DNA of 64,000 bases from JAKAGZ01 sp964412105 (GTDB lineage Bacteria; Bacteroidota; Ignavibacteria; Ignavibacteriales; Ignavibacteriaceae). Below, in pieces: positions 1-8,745 of the stretch. Below the pieces are notes generated by a model. It was not told the origin of the DNA. It made no database searches and saw nothing but the letters and a program-made list of their open reading frames with translations. How positions within the stretch are numbered: the stretch's first letter is position 1; each line of letters opens with the position of its first letter. Location of the stretch: positions 1 through 64,000 of the forward strand of contig CAYPNM010000009.1 in assembly GCA_964412105.1 (NCBI GenBank), in the 5' to 3' direction. A program made the position numbers and the translations under genes.

Positions 1-20
1 GTTGGCGTGTCTCTACAAAT
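1..20. repeat. Partial copy of a palindromic GTAGAGACACG-type repeat
   Basis: The first 20 bases contain CGTGTCTCTAC. This reads as the right arm of a short palindromic repeat whose left arm lies outside the window. A degenerate full copy lies at 1165-1196 and a half-site (GTAGAGAC) near 3265. Dispersed palindromes of this kind are known from several bacterial groups. Membership of a family here is inferred from three imperfect sites. Confidence 0.35.
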
Positions 21-24
21 AATT

Positions 25-999
25 TTAACTTTTCTGTATTACTGCGACTGTTATGTCATCACCCGGTTTGGAGTTATTTAAAAACTTTTTGTGATCGGTC
101 AGTAAATCATTTATCAATTCCTGCGGATTACTGCTTATGCGGTTCGTCAATTGTTCACAAAGCCTTTCCTCCCCATATTCAACTTTATCTACTGCCGCTT
201 CGGTTAATCCGTCCGTATAAAAGAGAATAAAATCATCTTTACCGAGCTGCAATTTATGAACTCCGTACTCGGAATCGCAGAAAAGTCCGACGGGAATACC
301 CGTAGCCTTTAAGGGGGTAACCTTTCCATCGTGCGACAACAGCGGGGGATTGTGCCCTGCAATGCAAAGTTCAACTTCGCCTTTCGATGAAGCTTTTCCA
401 AAAACGAGCGTTGCATAATTGGAAGAAATGACACTGTCCCTGAAAAGCCCGTTTGCTCTTTTTACAATTTCTCCCACCGGCAATCCGAAGCTGAGCAGAC
501 TGCGTATAAGTGCATGAAGATGCGAAACCATTAAAGATGCTGAAACACCCTTGCCGGAAACATCGCCGAGAACAAAAGCAAATGAACCATCTTTTGCAGG
601 AATCATATCGCAGAAATCGCCGCTTACTATTCCAGCAGGTCTGTAATGATAGCTGAAATCCCAGCCATTCAGATTAACGTTATTCTCGGGGAGAAGTCCA
701 CGCTGAATCTGTCCTGCAAATTCAAGATCGCTCTCCAATGCACGCTGCTGATGCCTGTCCATATGCGAAAGACAAATCGTCAATAAAGGATTAACCAACA
801 AGTCTTCGCTTCCGATATCTTCATGGCAAATAGTGCAAATTCCGTATGTTCCGTCTCCAATTCTTTCAAGAGCATCATCAACCTGCTGCAGCAATCCCGA
901 AAGCTGGGCCGGGTCCTGCGCATTGTTTATTACCTGTTGAAGTTTACCCCTGCGTTCAACAAGCTGATCTTTAATTATGGTAATGTTTTGTGTTTCCAT
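25..999 (-). CDS. SpoIIE/RsbU-type protein phosphatase with N-terminal DksA/TraR-like zinc finger
   Basis: This 324-residue protein is predicted to be a PP2C-type serine/threonine phosphatase of the kind that dephosphorylates anti-sigma-factor antagonists. The N-terminal part resembles the DksA/TraR C-terminal zinc finger: an ALERIGDGTYGIC segment with C55, C58, C76 and H79, so one ligand is His where four Cys are usual. The phosphatase domain follows from about residue 93, with metal-site motifs SGDF (126-129), GDVSGKG (145-151), FYTDGLTE and GDDITVAVI near the C terminus. The frame is open upstream to 1116, but the ATG at 999 has AAAGGTG six bases before it and removes a hydrophobic 39-residue extension without its own ribosome site. 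No anti-sigma or antagonist gene is adjacent, so its partner is unknown. The fold assignment is firm; the signalling role is inferred. Confidence 0.88.
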   Translation of the reverse strand: METQNITIIKDQLVERRGKLQQVINNAQDPAQLSGLLQQVDDALERIGDGTYGICTICHEDIGSEDLLVNPLLTICLSHMDRHQQRALESDLEFAGQIQRGLLPENNVNLNGWDFSYHYRPAGIVSGDFCDMIPAKDGSFAFVLGDVSGKGVSASLMVSHLHALIRSLLSFGLPVGEIVKRANGLFRDSVISSNYATLVFGKASSKGEVELCIAGHNPPLLSHDGKVTPLKATGIPVGLFCDSEYGVHKLQLGKDDFILFYTDGLTEAAVDKVEYGEERLCEQLTNRISSNPQELINDLLTDHKKFLNNSKPGDDITVAVIQKS

Positions 1000-1164
1000 G
1001 GTCATCACCTTTTTATCTGTATAATTAGATTCTTTTTTACCGGATAGGGTTCGTGCTAACTGAAGTAATAAAAAATAATATTGGGTAAATATGCAATAAA
1101 TAAAAAACCAATCCAATAATTATGATAAGAGGTTTTTAATTGCAATGAACGGCAAAAAGCTTTT

Positions 1165-1196
1165 TCGTAAAGACACGTTATCGTGTTTCTCTGCAA
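1165..1196. repeat. Degenerate palindromic repeat and hairpin
   Basis: AGACACG (1171-1177) pairs with CGTGTTT (1182-1188) around a TTAT loop, with one G-T pair. The flanks resemble the repeat half seen at bases 1-20. An AAAAAGCTTTTT palindrome (1154-1165) directly precedes it. It sits between the TPR lipoprotein stop and the phosphatase gene, so it may also act as a transcript end for the TPR gene, but no clear T-run follows the hairpin on the minus strand. Confidence 0.4.
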
Positions 1197-1201
1197 TAAA
1201 T

Positions 1202-2991
1202 TTACATTACTCTCGAAGAAGTTAATTTAATATCAGAATGCTTCCATGCCTCTTTAAATCTTTTTTCAACAGCTGCTGCTTCTGCATTTTTATTTTGCTT
1301 CATCAATGCAGTATGCAGGCCGAACAAAGCCCAGCCGTTTTCCGGGTATTCTTTCAGATCCTCTTCATAAACTTTTTGCGCTTCTGAATACCTGCCTGCA
1401 TCAATCAAAACTGCACCAAGACTATTTCTGGTGGGATAAAACCAGGTTGGCGGTTCATCATAACGCAAAGCATCTTCAATTTTAACGGCATTTTTCAAAT
1501 GCGCAATTGATAAAATGTAATCCTTTTCCTTTGCAGCAATTTCTCCTGCAAGCACTTCAGCAGCTATCTTAAGCAATGAACCGGCAGAATTTATCCCCCA
1601 GATATCAAAATCATCAACGGATTTTATGTCTTTCAATTTGTTAAGAGAAGCAAGTTCTTTTTTTGCTTCAGAAAGATTATTCTTTCCAGTAAAAGCCATT
1701 CCCCGTGCATAATGCCAGATACCCTTTTGATAGGGACGTGTATCTTTTGGTTCAGGATAATTTAAAATATCATTCCACCTTCCAAAGGTTACATAGGCAT
1801 AAAGAGGAATTAAATTAAAATGCTGGAGTGTTTGAAGTCCGCAGCAATCCATCAACGAATCCGGAGGAATTTGTGCTGTCTTTAGAGCTGCATATATAGC
1901 TGTTTTGCTGTCGCCATCAAGGGTTGCACACGCCCAGAGGAAATGGTAGTTATGCGGATAATAAGAAACGGGATAAAATCCCTGCTGCCTGCACTGGCTT
2001 ATATATTGTTCATCCGATTTTACCGCCCGCTCATTTGCCAGTACTCCCTCATGATATTTGCCCGTTCTGATAAAAATATGGGCCGGCATATGTACGAGGT
2101 GACCGGCGCCGGGAACGAGGTATCTTAATTTATCGGCGCTTGGCAATCCAATTTCGGGGTGTTTTGAAGCTTCGACGGAATGGATATAAAAATGATTTGC
2201 ACCAAGATGATCGGGATCTATTTTTAAGACTCCTTCAAGCGTTGAAAGAATTTCCGGAGTCCATGGCTCAGGCGTTCCATCCTTCAGCCAGTAATCCCAT
2301 GGATGACAATCCATTAAAGCTTCCGCAAACATTGCTGCTATATCAAGGTCGCGGGGATATTTACGGTGGAGCTCACGCATTGCATCGGCGTAAGCTTTAT
2401 CGAGTGTGCTCCTGTCTTGCGTTTTTTCTTTCGAATATCTTTTTGAAAGAGCCATCACCCAGTCTTTTTCTTTTTGTGTTTCATTATTAAGCAAAGAGAT
2501 TGCTTTTTGAACGGATTCATATGCGGTTGTAACAACAGCAGTATCCATTGGTAAATTTATATTAGGNNNNNNNNNNNNNNNNNNNNNNNNNNNNNNNNNN
2601 NNNNNNNNNNNNNNNNNNNNNNNNNNNNNNNNNNNNNNNNNNNNNNNNNNNNNNNNNNNNNNNNNNCGGATTCATATGCGGTTGTAACAACAGCAGTATC
2701 CATTGGTAAATTTATATTAGGGCCAAGAACCAATGCCATACCCCAGTATGCCATAGCACAATCCGGATCGAGTCTTGCGGCTTCCTGATATGACCGGAAT
2801 GCTTCCTCGTGATTAAAGCCGTATGTGAAAATTATTCCCTGGTTAAAATATCGCTGAGCAAGATCTGAATTCGTGGTGATTTTCATATTGTATGAACCGA
2901 GACCAGAAAACAGGGGGGCTTTTTTTTCAGGTTCCTTGTTACAGCTCAATATAAATAACGGCAGGATAAGCAAGCATAATAATTTACGCAT
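1202..2991 (-). CDS. TPR-repeat lipoprotein, interrupted by an artificial assembly gap
   Basis: Removing the 100 N and one copy of the flanking 55-bp repeat (155 bases) joins the two pieces in frame into one protein of about 544 residues. The N terminus is a lipoprotein signal (MRKLLCLLI...LFILSC, lipobox Cys followed by Asn), so it is probably anchored in an outer or inner membrane facing the periplasm. Helical TPR-like units follow, for example FNHEEAFRSYQEAARLDPDC near the start and RYSEAQKVYEEDLKEYPENG near the end, with a conserved PAHIFIRTGKYHEG segment in the middle. The ATG at 2991 is chosen because GGAG lies six bases upstream; the in-frame TTG at 3003 overlaps that site. No enzymatic motif is visible. 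The family is widespread but I know of no defined function for it. Confidence 0.85.
2567..2666. other. Assembly gap (100 N) between overlapping contig ends
   Basis: There are exactly 100 N, flanked by two identical 55-bp copies at 2512-2566 and 2667-2721. The contigs therefore overlap and no sequence is missing. Confidence 0.97.
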
Positions 2992-3434
2992 ACTATTCTC
3001 CAATGATTTTTTATAAAAAATTATCTCGCCGTGTTCACAGGAATATAAAGAAAAGGGATTGTTAGGCTGTTTAAAAATTAACTTTTTAAGGTTACTGTGT
3101 CAATAGTGATTATCAAGAATTGACAATATTCCATATAAAATAAACCTGGATTTATTTATTATTCAAAAATAATGTTTTGAAGCGGGTAATTGATAAGTAT
3201 TATATAATGAATAATCCAAAGAGATACGACGTGCTGTGTTTCTTCAAAAGATTTATTTTACCTGTGTAGAGACCTATTTAAACACTGAATATTCCACGGT
3301 TAGATTATTTCCTTTCTGATATTCCGCTCTTCCTAATTTATTTAAAGTATTCATTTTAACCCCATTACTCAGTTGCTTTTTTCGTATAATAGTACTTGTC
3401 TTTTCAATAGCATCCCCGGAGATAATCCCGATAG
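2992..3434. other. Non-coding region between divergent genes
   Basis: About 440 bases separate the divergent TPR lipoprotein and desaturase genes, so promoters for both should lie here. I see no credible small gene. Notable sequences are an inverted repeat TGTCAAT (3098-3104) / ATTGACA (3119-3125) about 110 bases upstream of the lipoprotein start, a GTAGAGAC half-repeat near 3265, and TATAAT at 3385-3390 upstream of the desaturase. No convincing -35 element is paired with that TATAAT. Confidence 0.5.
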
Positions 3435-4475
3435 ATGAGCGTTCTAAATTCAATAGTCAAACCACAGGTCTGGAAAACCCTCGTAGCAGAATATCAGCAA
3501 TCCCAAGCCCGTAAGAGCATATGGCAGTTATGTAATTCATTTATACCTTTTGTATTAATTTGGCTGCTGATGTTTTACGCTCTTAATTACAGTTACTGGA
3601 TAACTCTTCTGCTCGCTTTCCCGGCATCCGGTTTTGTTGTAAGGTTATTTATTATTCAGCATGATTGCGGCCACGGTTCGTTTTTCAAATCAAGGCGTGC
3701 AAACGATTTATGCGGTTTGTTCTGCAGCATCTTTACCCTGACCCCTTATCACTACTGGAGAAAAAGTCACGCAATTCACCACGCAAGCGCCGGCAACCTC
3801 GAGCATCGGGGTATCGGTGATATCTACACTATGACTGTAAATGAATATATGCAGCAGACAAGATGGGGAAAATTTAAATACCGGCTTTACAGGAACCCGC
3901 TTTTATTGTTTTTGGTTATTCCAACAATTTTGTTTTTATTTATTTACAGGTTTCCATCTTCCCGCTCGAAAGAATTAAGAAACTACCAGTTCAGCGTTTA
4001 TGTAACCAGCCTCGTCATTGCTGTTTTGGTAGGAACTTTAATCTGGCTGGTGGGATTAAAAACATTTTTAATCATTCAGCTTCCAATTACATTCATTACT
4101 TCTTCAACCGGCGCATGGTTGTTTTTCATTCAGCACCAGTTTGAAAATACATACTGGGCAGATGAAGAGGAATGGGATTATGCATATGCCGCTCTGCAGG
4201 GAAGTTCGTATTACAAACTTCCGAAGGTTCTTCAGTGGTTCACCGGCAATATAGGGTTTCATCATATTCATCATTTGAGCCCAAGAATACCGAACTATAT
4301 GCTTGAAAAATGTCATAAAGAAAACCCGGAATTTCAAAAAACCGCCACTGTATTAACAGTCCGTACAAGCCTCAAAAGTATTCTATTAAGCCTGTGGGAT
4401 GAAAATCAAAAAAAGCTTGTCAGCTTCCACCAATTGAAACATATTTATCCTAAAATGCGGAAAGCTTCACTTTAA
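3435..4475 (+). CDS. Membrane fatty acid desaturase
   Basis: This 346-residue integral membrane protein should introduce a double bond into membrane lipid acyl chains using a di-iron centre, oxygen and an electron donor. All three histidine boxes are present: HDCGH (76-80), HAIHH (112-116) and HHIHH (276-280). Hydrophobic segments lie at about 34-75 and 150-230, which gives the usual topology with the boxes in the cytoplasm. The second box has the HxxHH form and the region around GNLEHRGIGDIYT is typical of bacterial delta-12-like or acyl-lipid desaturases, but regiospecificity cannot be read from sequence. It is the only plus-strand gene in the first 31 kb and stands alone, as might suit temperature or oxygen control. 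An alternative role such as beta-carotene hydroxylation is unlikely given the boxes. Confidence 0.9.
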   Translation: MSVLNSIVKPQVWKTLVAEYQQSQARKSIWQLCNSFIPFVLIWLLMFYALNYSYWITLLLAFPASGFVVRLFIIQHDCGHGSFFKSRRANDLCGLFCSIFTLTPYHYWRKSHAIHHASAGNLEHRGIGDIYTMTVNEYMQQTRWGKFKYRLYRNPLLLFLVIPTILFLFIYRFPSSRSKELRNYQFSVYVTSLVIAVLVGTLIWLVGLKTFLIIQLPITFITSSTGAWLFFIQHQFENTYWADEEEWDYAYAALQGSSYYKLPKVLQWFTGNIGFHHIHHLSPRIPNYMLEKCHKENPEFQKTATVLTVRTSLKSILLSLWDENQKKLVSFHQLKHIYPKMRKASL

Positions 4476-4555
4476 ATAATTTTACTTGATTAGTTTAACC
4501 AGTCAGCCAAAAAAATACCTACAATCAAAAAGCATTCATCTTCTTTAAAACAAAA

Positions 4556-4581
4556 CGGGGACGGCTTGAAATCCGTCCCCG
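4556..4581 (-). terminator. Rho-independent terminator for the sigma/anti-sigma operon
   Basis: CGGGGACGG (4556-4564) and CCGTCCCCG (4573-4581) form a perfect 9-bp stem with an 8-base loop. On the minus strand it is followed by TTTTGTTTT. It lies between convergent genes and may also slow plus-strand transcripts from the desaturase, where the T-run is weaker. Confidence 0.85.
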
Positions 4582-4608
4582 CAAAATTTGAGTTTATTTT
4601 ATATAATA

Positions 4609-5250
4609 TTATTTATTAAACTGTTTCATCATATCCATCAATCTTTTCTTCATAATTTCAAGCTGGGCTCTTTCCTGAGGTGTGAGCATTCTTCTCTGAA
4701 AATCCAGTCCGCTTTTAGTTATAGGATTTCCAAATGAAACTATAGATGGATTAGTCGGCATTGCACTCTCAGAATCTTCACCTGTAAACGTAATTCCCAC
4801 ATTGGAAACTCCGGAATCTGTACTTCCGGGATGCGTCTCGGCGTATGATTTCGTTCCTTCTTTAAAGAAGGGCTCTTGTTTTGTTTCTTCTTTTGCTTTT
4901 TCCTTTTGCGGGTTTACCTGTGCTTCTTTCGAAGTTGCAGGAAGATTCTTTGTTGCAATAACATCTTTCCGAACACGGGGAGCCATAAGCAGAGGATTTT
5001 CAATCGGGGCTGAATTCATATTCAAAACAAAAAACACTATCACTGCAGCAAGTCCCAGTGCCGCCGAAGGAATAAGCCTTGAAGGCAATAGAAGTTTTTC
5101 CCAGAAGGATCTTTCTTTCTCATACTTGCCCGAATTAATTCTTCTCATGAGGTCGGCTTCGAAGCTGGCGGGTGCTTTAACTTTCTGAAGTCCTTTCAAC
5201 GTTTTAATAATTTCGCTGTACTGCTGAGAATTTTCATCAAAATTTTCCAT
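4609..5250 (-). CDS. Putative anti-sigma factor, single-pass membrane protein
   Basis: This 213-residue protein has a cytosolic N-terminal part (residues 1-60), one membrane helix (about 60-77, SAALGLAAVIVFFVLNM) and a low-complexity, Lys/Glu/Ser-rich region outside the membrane. It ends in a Met/Gln/Lys-rich helix (LTPQERAQLEIMKKRLMDMMKQ). It begins 10 bases after the stop of an ECF sigma factor gene, so co-transcription is almost certain and an anti-sigma role is the natural guess. I see no HxxxCxxC zinc motif, so it would belong to a zinc-free class. The assignment rests on context and topology, not on a recognised domain. Confidence 0.6.
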   Translation of the reverse strand: MENFDENSQQYSEIIKTLKGLQKVKAPASFEADLMRRINSGKYEKERSFWEKLLLPSRLIPSAALGLAAVIVFFVLNMNSAPIENPLLMAPRVRKDVIATKNLPATSKEAQVNPQKEKAKEETKQEPFFKEGTKSYAETHPGSTDSGVSNVGITFTGEDSESAMPTNPSIVSFGNPITKSGLDFQRRMLTPQERAQLEIMKKRLMDMMKQFNK

Positions 5251-5260
5251 AACTCTGCCT

Positions 5261-5851
5261 TTACTCGTTGTATATTCCTTTTAACAATTTTTGAAGTTGC
5301 GCTCTCCCTCTATTAATTCTTGACTTTACTGTACCTACCGTAATACCCATTATATCAGCTATCTCTTCATAGGACAGCTCCTGAATATCTCTGAGAATAA
5401 CCGCCTTCCGGTAAGCTTCAGATACCTTCATAAATGCTTTCTGGATTATTTCATCTTTTATCCCGCTGTCAGTTATCGTGTCCGGCCTGTAATTTTCATC
5501 GGGAATTTCATAATCTTCATCGTTGTCTTTCCCGAAAGCATTTATCGAAAGTATCGATCTTCTCTTTCTTCTTTGTAATTCAGTTTTTGCAAGATTTCCA
5601 GCAATAGTGTAAATCCAGGTGGAAAACTTTGCAATTGACTGGTAGGTATCTTTATAGCGATAGACCTTAATCATCGTCTCCTGAACGACATCAACACAGG
5701 ATTCATAATCACCCAGATATCTGAACACAAAGTTGACCAGCGGATTTTTATACCGCTGCACCAGTATCTCAAAAGCTCTTTCAGTATTATTCTTCTGAAA
5801 CTCGAGGATCAATTCCTCGTCAGAAAAATCATTAAAATTTCTGTCTGTCAA
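5261..5851 (-). CDS. ECF-family RNA polymerase sigma factor
   Basis: This 196-residue sigma-70 family protein contains only regions 2 and 4, as in extracytoplasmic-function sigma factors. Region 2 covers about residues 25-92 and includes FSTWIYTIAGNLAKTELQRR. Region 4 covers about 135-187, with the helix-turn-helix LSYEEIADIMGITVGTVKSR. The linker is acidic (DNDEDYEIPDE). Its likely regulator is the membrane protein encoded 10 bases downstream. Target genes cannot be inferred here, though autoregulation is common for such pairs. The upstream 152-base gap to holA would hold the promoter. Confidence 0.93.
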   Translation of the reverse strand: MTDRNFNDFSDEELILEFQKNNTERAFEILVQRYKNPLVNFVFRYLGDYESCVDVVQETMIKVYRYKDTYQSIAKFSTWIYTIAGNLAKTELQRRKRRSILSINAFGKDNDEDYEIPDENYRPDTITDSGIKDEIIQKAFMKVSEAYRKAVILRDIQELSYEEIADIMGITVGTVKSRINRGRAQLQKLLKGIYNE

Positions 5852-6003
5852 TTTTATTGTACTTCTGATTAGTATAAATGTTTCAGCAATTAAATAACAA
5901 ATTACTCAATTTTCAACAAATTCCGAAAGCTTTGATTTTAGCCCCAAAATGGAGTGAAGTGTATATAATTATAGACATTTACAGCGCTCTTTTAATAAAA
6001 ACA

Positions 6004-7017
6004 TCAGTTAAACATTTCTGAAATCAATACTGATACCACTGATTTTTTATCTGCGGAGGTAGTTTTAATTGCAAGATCAGCCTTGAGAAGAGCCCGGCTG
6101 GCCTGGAAAATGTCCCTATCCGAGTAAGCTCTCCTAGCCTGTTTGTAATCCCTATAATAGTATGGATGAGTCCCGACAATTCTTGCCGCAGCGTAGTCGT
6201 TTATCTTTAGTTCTGTCATTTCATTTACCCTGGCAAGGCCGGTAAAATATCTTGTAAGCATATGAATTATAAATGTCGGTTCCTTTCCTTTTTCAAGCAG
6301 ATTAAAAGCAAGCTTCAATGCGCGTGCCTTATCCTTTTTCCCAATAGCATCTTCCAGATCAAAAATAGAATATTCCTTCAATGAAGAAGAAAGGGCTCTT
6401 ATATCCTCCAGGGTTATCTCCACTTTGTCCCCGATAAATGTTATTATTTTGTCAAGCTGTGCCTCCAGCATACTTCTGTTTTCGCCAACAATATCAACGA
6501 TCATCTGTGCATTTTCAAAATTCAATGTTTTTTTATTTACTTCGCAGTAATCAACCAGCCAGTTAATCAGGTTGTTTCCCTTTAATTCTTTTGCTTCATA
6601 TATGAAATTCTTTTCAAGAAGAGTTCGGTACAAAACCGTATCGGCATTTTGTATCGATCCGTTATGAATTATTAAAAGTACTGTAAATTCAGCAGGAGAT
6701 TCGATATAGGACTGAAGACTTTTTTTATCTCTTGCCTTTTCAAATTCCTTATATATAATAAATTTTTTCTCCGAGCCAAAAGGGAATACTAAAGCAAAAT
6801 CAATCACTTCCGAAAGCAGCTTTTCATCAGCGTAAAATGTCTCTTTATCAAAATCAGAAGTAAGGAATGGTTTTAAAGCGGCGTTCAGTTCACTGACGGA
6901 CGTGTCTATACTGAAGGAATCCTCTCCAAAGAAAAAATACACCGGAAGAAGGTTTCCCCGCTTGATACCTTTTACTGCTTCGGAAATAGATGGAAAACCA
7001 TGCTTACTTTTTGCCAT
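6004..7017 (-). CDS. holA: DNA polymerase III delta subunit
   Basis: This 337-residue clamp-loader subunit opens the beta sliding clamp during loading. The N-terminal segment LLPVYFFFGEDSFSIDTSVSEL is the degenerate nucleotide-fold start typical of HolA. The RSMLEAQLDKIITF and SSSLKEYSIFDLEDAI segments and the C-terminal helical collar domain (HMLTRYFTGLARVNEM...) match the family in order and length. It lacks an active Walker site, as expected for delta. GAGG lies four bases before the ATG inside the end of a small upstream gene, with which it overlaps by 14 bases. Translation is therefore likely coupled. Confidence 0.92.
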   Translation of the reverse strand: MAKSKHGFPSISEAVKGIKRGNLLPVYFFFGEDSFSIDTSVSELNAALKPFLTSDFDKETFYADEKLLSEVIDFALVFPFGSEKKFIIYKEFEKARDKKSLQSYIESPAEFTVLLIIHNGSIQNADTVLYRTLLEKNFIYEAKELKGNNLINWLVDYCEVNKKTLNFENAQMIVDIVGENRSMLEAQLDKIITFIGDKVEITLEDIRALSSSLKEYSIFDLEDAIGKKDKARALKLAFNLLEKGKEPTFIIHMLTRYFTGLARVNEMTELKINDYAAARIVGTHPYYYRDYKQARRAYSDRDIFQASRALLKADLAIKTTSADKKSVVSVLISEMFN

Positions 7018-7126
7018 TTTCCTCTTTTAGTTTTTCATATTTCATTGCACGGGAAAGGAAAAATGCAACCCCTCCCCACACTATTCCGAGAACTATTACT
7101 GCTGTCAAGATTGTGAATATGCTCAT
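7004..7126 (-). CDS. MetS-like NSS transporter small subunit, 40 residues
   Basis: A short reading frame encodes 40 residues beginning MSIFTILTAVIVLGIVWGG. It has one membrane helix (about 4-26) and a charged C terminus (KYEKLKEENGKK). It follows an NSS-family sodium symporter gene by 63 bases and its last 14 bases overlap the start of holA in another frame. Size, single-helix architecture, the GIVWGG segment and position match the MetS family of small subunits, which in Corynebacterium accompany the methionine/alanine transporter MetP. AGG lies about seven bases before the ATG. The assignment combines visible sequence with known family organisation; a functional requirement for the partner is inferred. 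Confidence 0.85.
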   Translation of the reverse strand: MSIFTILTAVIVLGIVWGGVAFFLSRAMKYEKLKEENGKK

Positions 7127-7189
7127 ACTATTACCTGATTTACTTAGATTCAAATTCAGCCCTATTTATTTCTCTTTTTACAAGAGAAT

Positions 7190-8683
7190 TCAGGCCGAGT
7201 TCTTTTCAAAAATTAACCGCGCCATTGTCTTATTCAGAAATATTAACGCGGCCAAAACAATCAACCACTGAAACAATACCGTGCCCGTGTTAATCGAGTG
7301 AAACGGATTCCACCACTGCGTGTCCCAGCTTACTGATGAGATCAGCCACCATGCGATTAACACTACAACCTGTATCGGTATCAAAATTGAAATTACAAAG
7401 TTGTACCATTTTCCTATTTTAACGTCACTTCCGAAACCATTGATGATTTCCCTTCTGAATTTATCAACCCCGTATCTTATAATTGAAAAGGAAATGAATG
7501 CACCGCTGAGTATTAGTGCAACGCCCCAGACCCAGTCCTGGTTCACAAGAAAATCGGGATTCATTGCAGAAGGAACCCCAAGCAGGAATCCCAGCGTCCC
7601 GACTATTACAATTGCTTTTTTTCTTTTCATCCCAAAATCAATGAGCGTGCGGGTTGATAATTCAACCATTGACATAAGTGAAGTTACAGCAGCAAAAAAT
7701 AAAGCAATAAAAAATATTGAAGCAAAGAAAACATTGACAATGTAACTTGGCGACATCCTGGCAAAAAGCTGGGGAAGAAATATAAATGTTAATCCAGTGT
7801 TTGCCGGGCCAGCCTGTGAAACTTCCTGCATAGCATTAACAGAGCTGAGTGCAAATACTGTCGAGAAAATTGTAATTCCGGCGAGCAATGAGACAGAGTT
7901 ATTTCCAAATCCAATTAAAGCAGCATTGAGCGAAATATCCTCTTTTTGCTTCATATAAATTGCATAAGTAAGAATTAATCCCCAGCCCGCACCGGTATCC
8001 CATGCATTTTGTGTCAGAGCATTCAGCCAGACTTTATAATCCAGAATCGTTTTTAGATCAGGAGTGAAAAAATATTTTATACCGTCAAATGCTCCGGGCA
8101 ATGTAACTGCACGAACGAAAAGAATTATTAAAATCCCCAATAGTGACGGAACCATAAATTTCGTTACTTTTTCAATTCCCCGTGTTACACCTTTATAGAT
8201 AATGTATGATACAAAGGCTATTGCAATGAGATGATAAATTAGCGGTTGAATTCCGGATGAAAATTCATTCCAGTATGCTAGCTGATCTTTTGTATTAAAC
8301 AGGTTTCCGGAAACAGCTGAGATAAAATATCTAAGGCACCACCCTGTAACTACCGAATAGTAAAACATAATAGCGGTCGAAACAAAAACAATAAATGCGC
8401 CCATCCAAGTAAATTGTCTTCCAGCAGTTTTTGCAATTGCTCCTACGGGTCCCATCCTAGCAAATTTTCCCATAGCGAACTCGGCAATTATGAGGGGCAC
8501 TGACCAGATAAGCAGAAAGATAACCCAGGGAATCAGAAATGAACCTCCGCCGTTTTGGGCAACTATTCTTGAAAAGCGCCAGATGTTTCCTGTACCGACG
8601 GCAATCCCTATTGTGGCAATAATAAGCGCCCAGCGTGATGAAAAGAATTCACCCCCCTGAGAGACGGATTTATGTTCTTCCAT
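7190..8683 (-). CDS. NSS-family sodium-dependent amino acid symporter
   Basis: This 497-residue polytopic inner-membrane protein belongs to the neurotransmitter:sodium symporter family, which imports amino acids with sodium. The first helix carries the hallmark GxxxGxGNIWRF (IGIAVGTGNIWRF, about residues 26-38), which contributes to the substrate and sodium sites. About twelve hydrophobic segments can be counted. The conserved AWDTGAGWGLILTYAIYM segment, around the middle, corresponds to helix 6 and the loop around it. With the MetS-like gene downstream, it most resembles the MetP branch, so methionine, alanine or a related neutral amino acid is a reasonable guess. The exact substrate cannot be read from sequence. 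Confidence 0.9.
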   Translation of the reverse strand: MEEHKSVSQGGEFFSSRWALIIATIGIAVGTGNIWRFSRIVAQNGGGSFLIPWVIFLLIWSVPLIIAEFAMGKFARMGPVGAIAKTAGRQFTWMGAFIVFVSTAIMFYYSVVTGWCLRYFISAVSGNLFNTKDQLAYWNEFSSGIQPLIYHLIAIAFVSYIIYKGVTRGIEKVTKFMVPSLLGILIILFVRAVTLPGAFDGIKYFFTPDLKTILDYKVWLNALTQNAWDTGAGWGLILTYAIYMKQKEDISLNAALIGFGNNSVSLLAGITIFSTVFALSSVNAMQEVSQAGPANTGLTFIFLPQLFARMSPSYIVNVFFASIFFIALFFAAVTSLMSMVELSTRTLIDFGMKRKKAIVIVGTLGFLLGVPSAMNPDFLVNQDWVWGVALILSGAFISFSIIRYGVDKFRREIINGFGSDVKIGKWYNFVISILIPIQVVVLIAWWLISSVSWDTQWWNPFHSINTGTVLFQWLIVLAALIFLNKTMARLIFEKNSA

Positions 8684-8745
8684 TGATCAACCGTTTGATT
8701 GTTAAAATGTTTTAAAATTAAGGAAACAAAAAGTTGGAAGAATTA

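Noticed and set aside
1000..1116. N-terminal hydrophobic extension of the phosphatase
   Set aside because: The extension has no ribosome site, while the internal ATG at 999 has one at the right spacing and begins just before the zinc finger domain.
2512..2721. A real tandem duplication or split gene at the first N run
   Set aside because: Exactly 55 bp repeated beside exactly 100 N is the mark of unmerged contig ends, and it recurs in the same form at 38042-38251.
3098..3125. Inverted repeat TGTCAAT/ATTGACA as an operator
   Set aside because: Seven-base arms in AT-rich DNA are easily due to chance; too weak to call.
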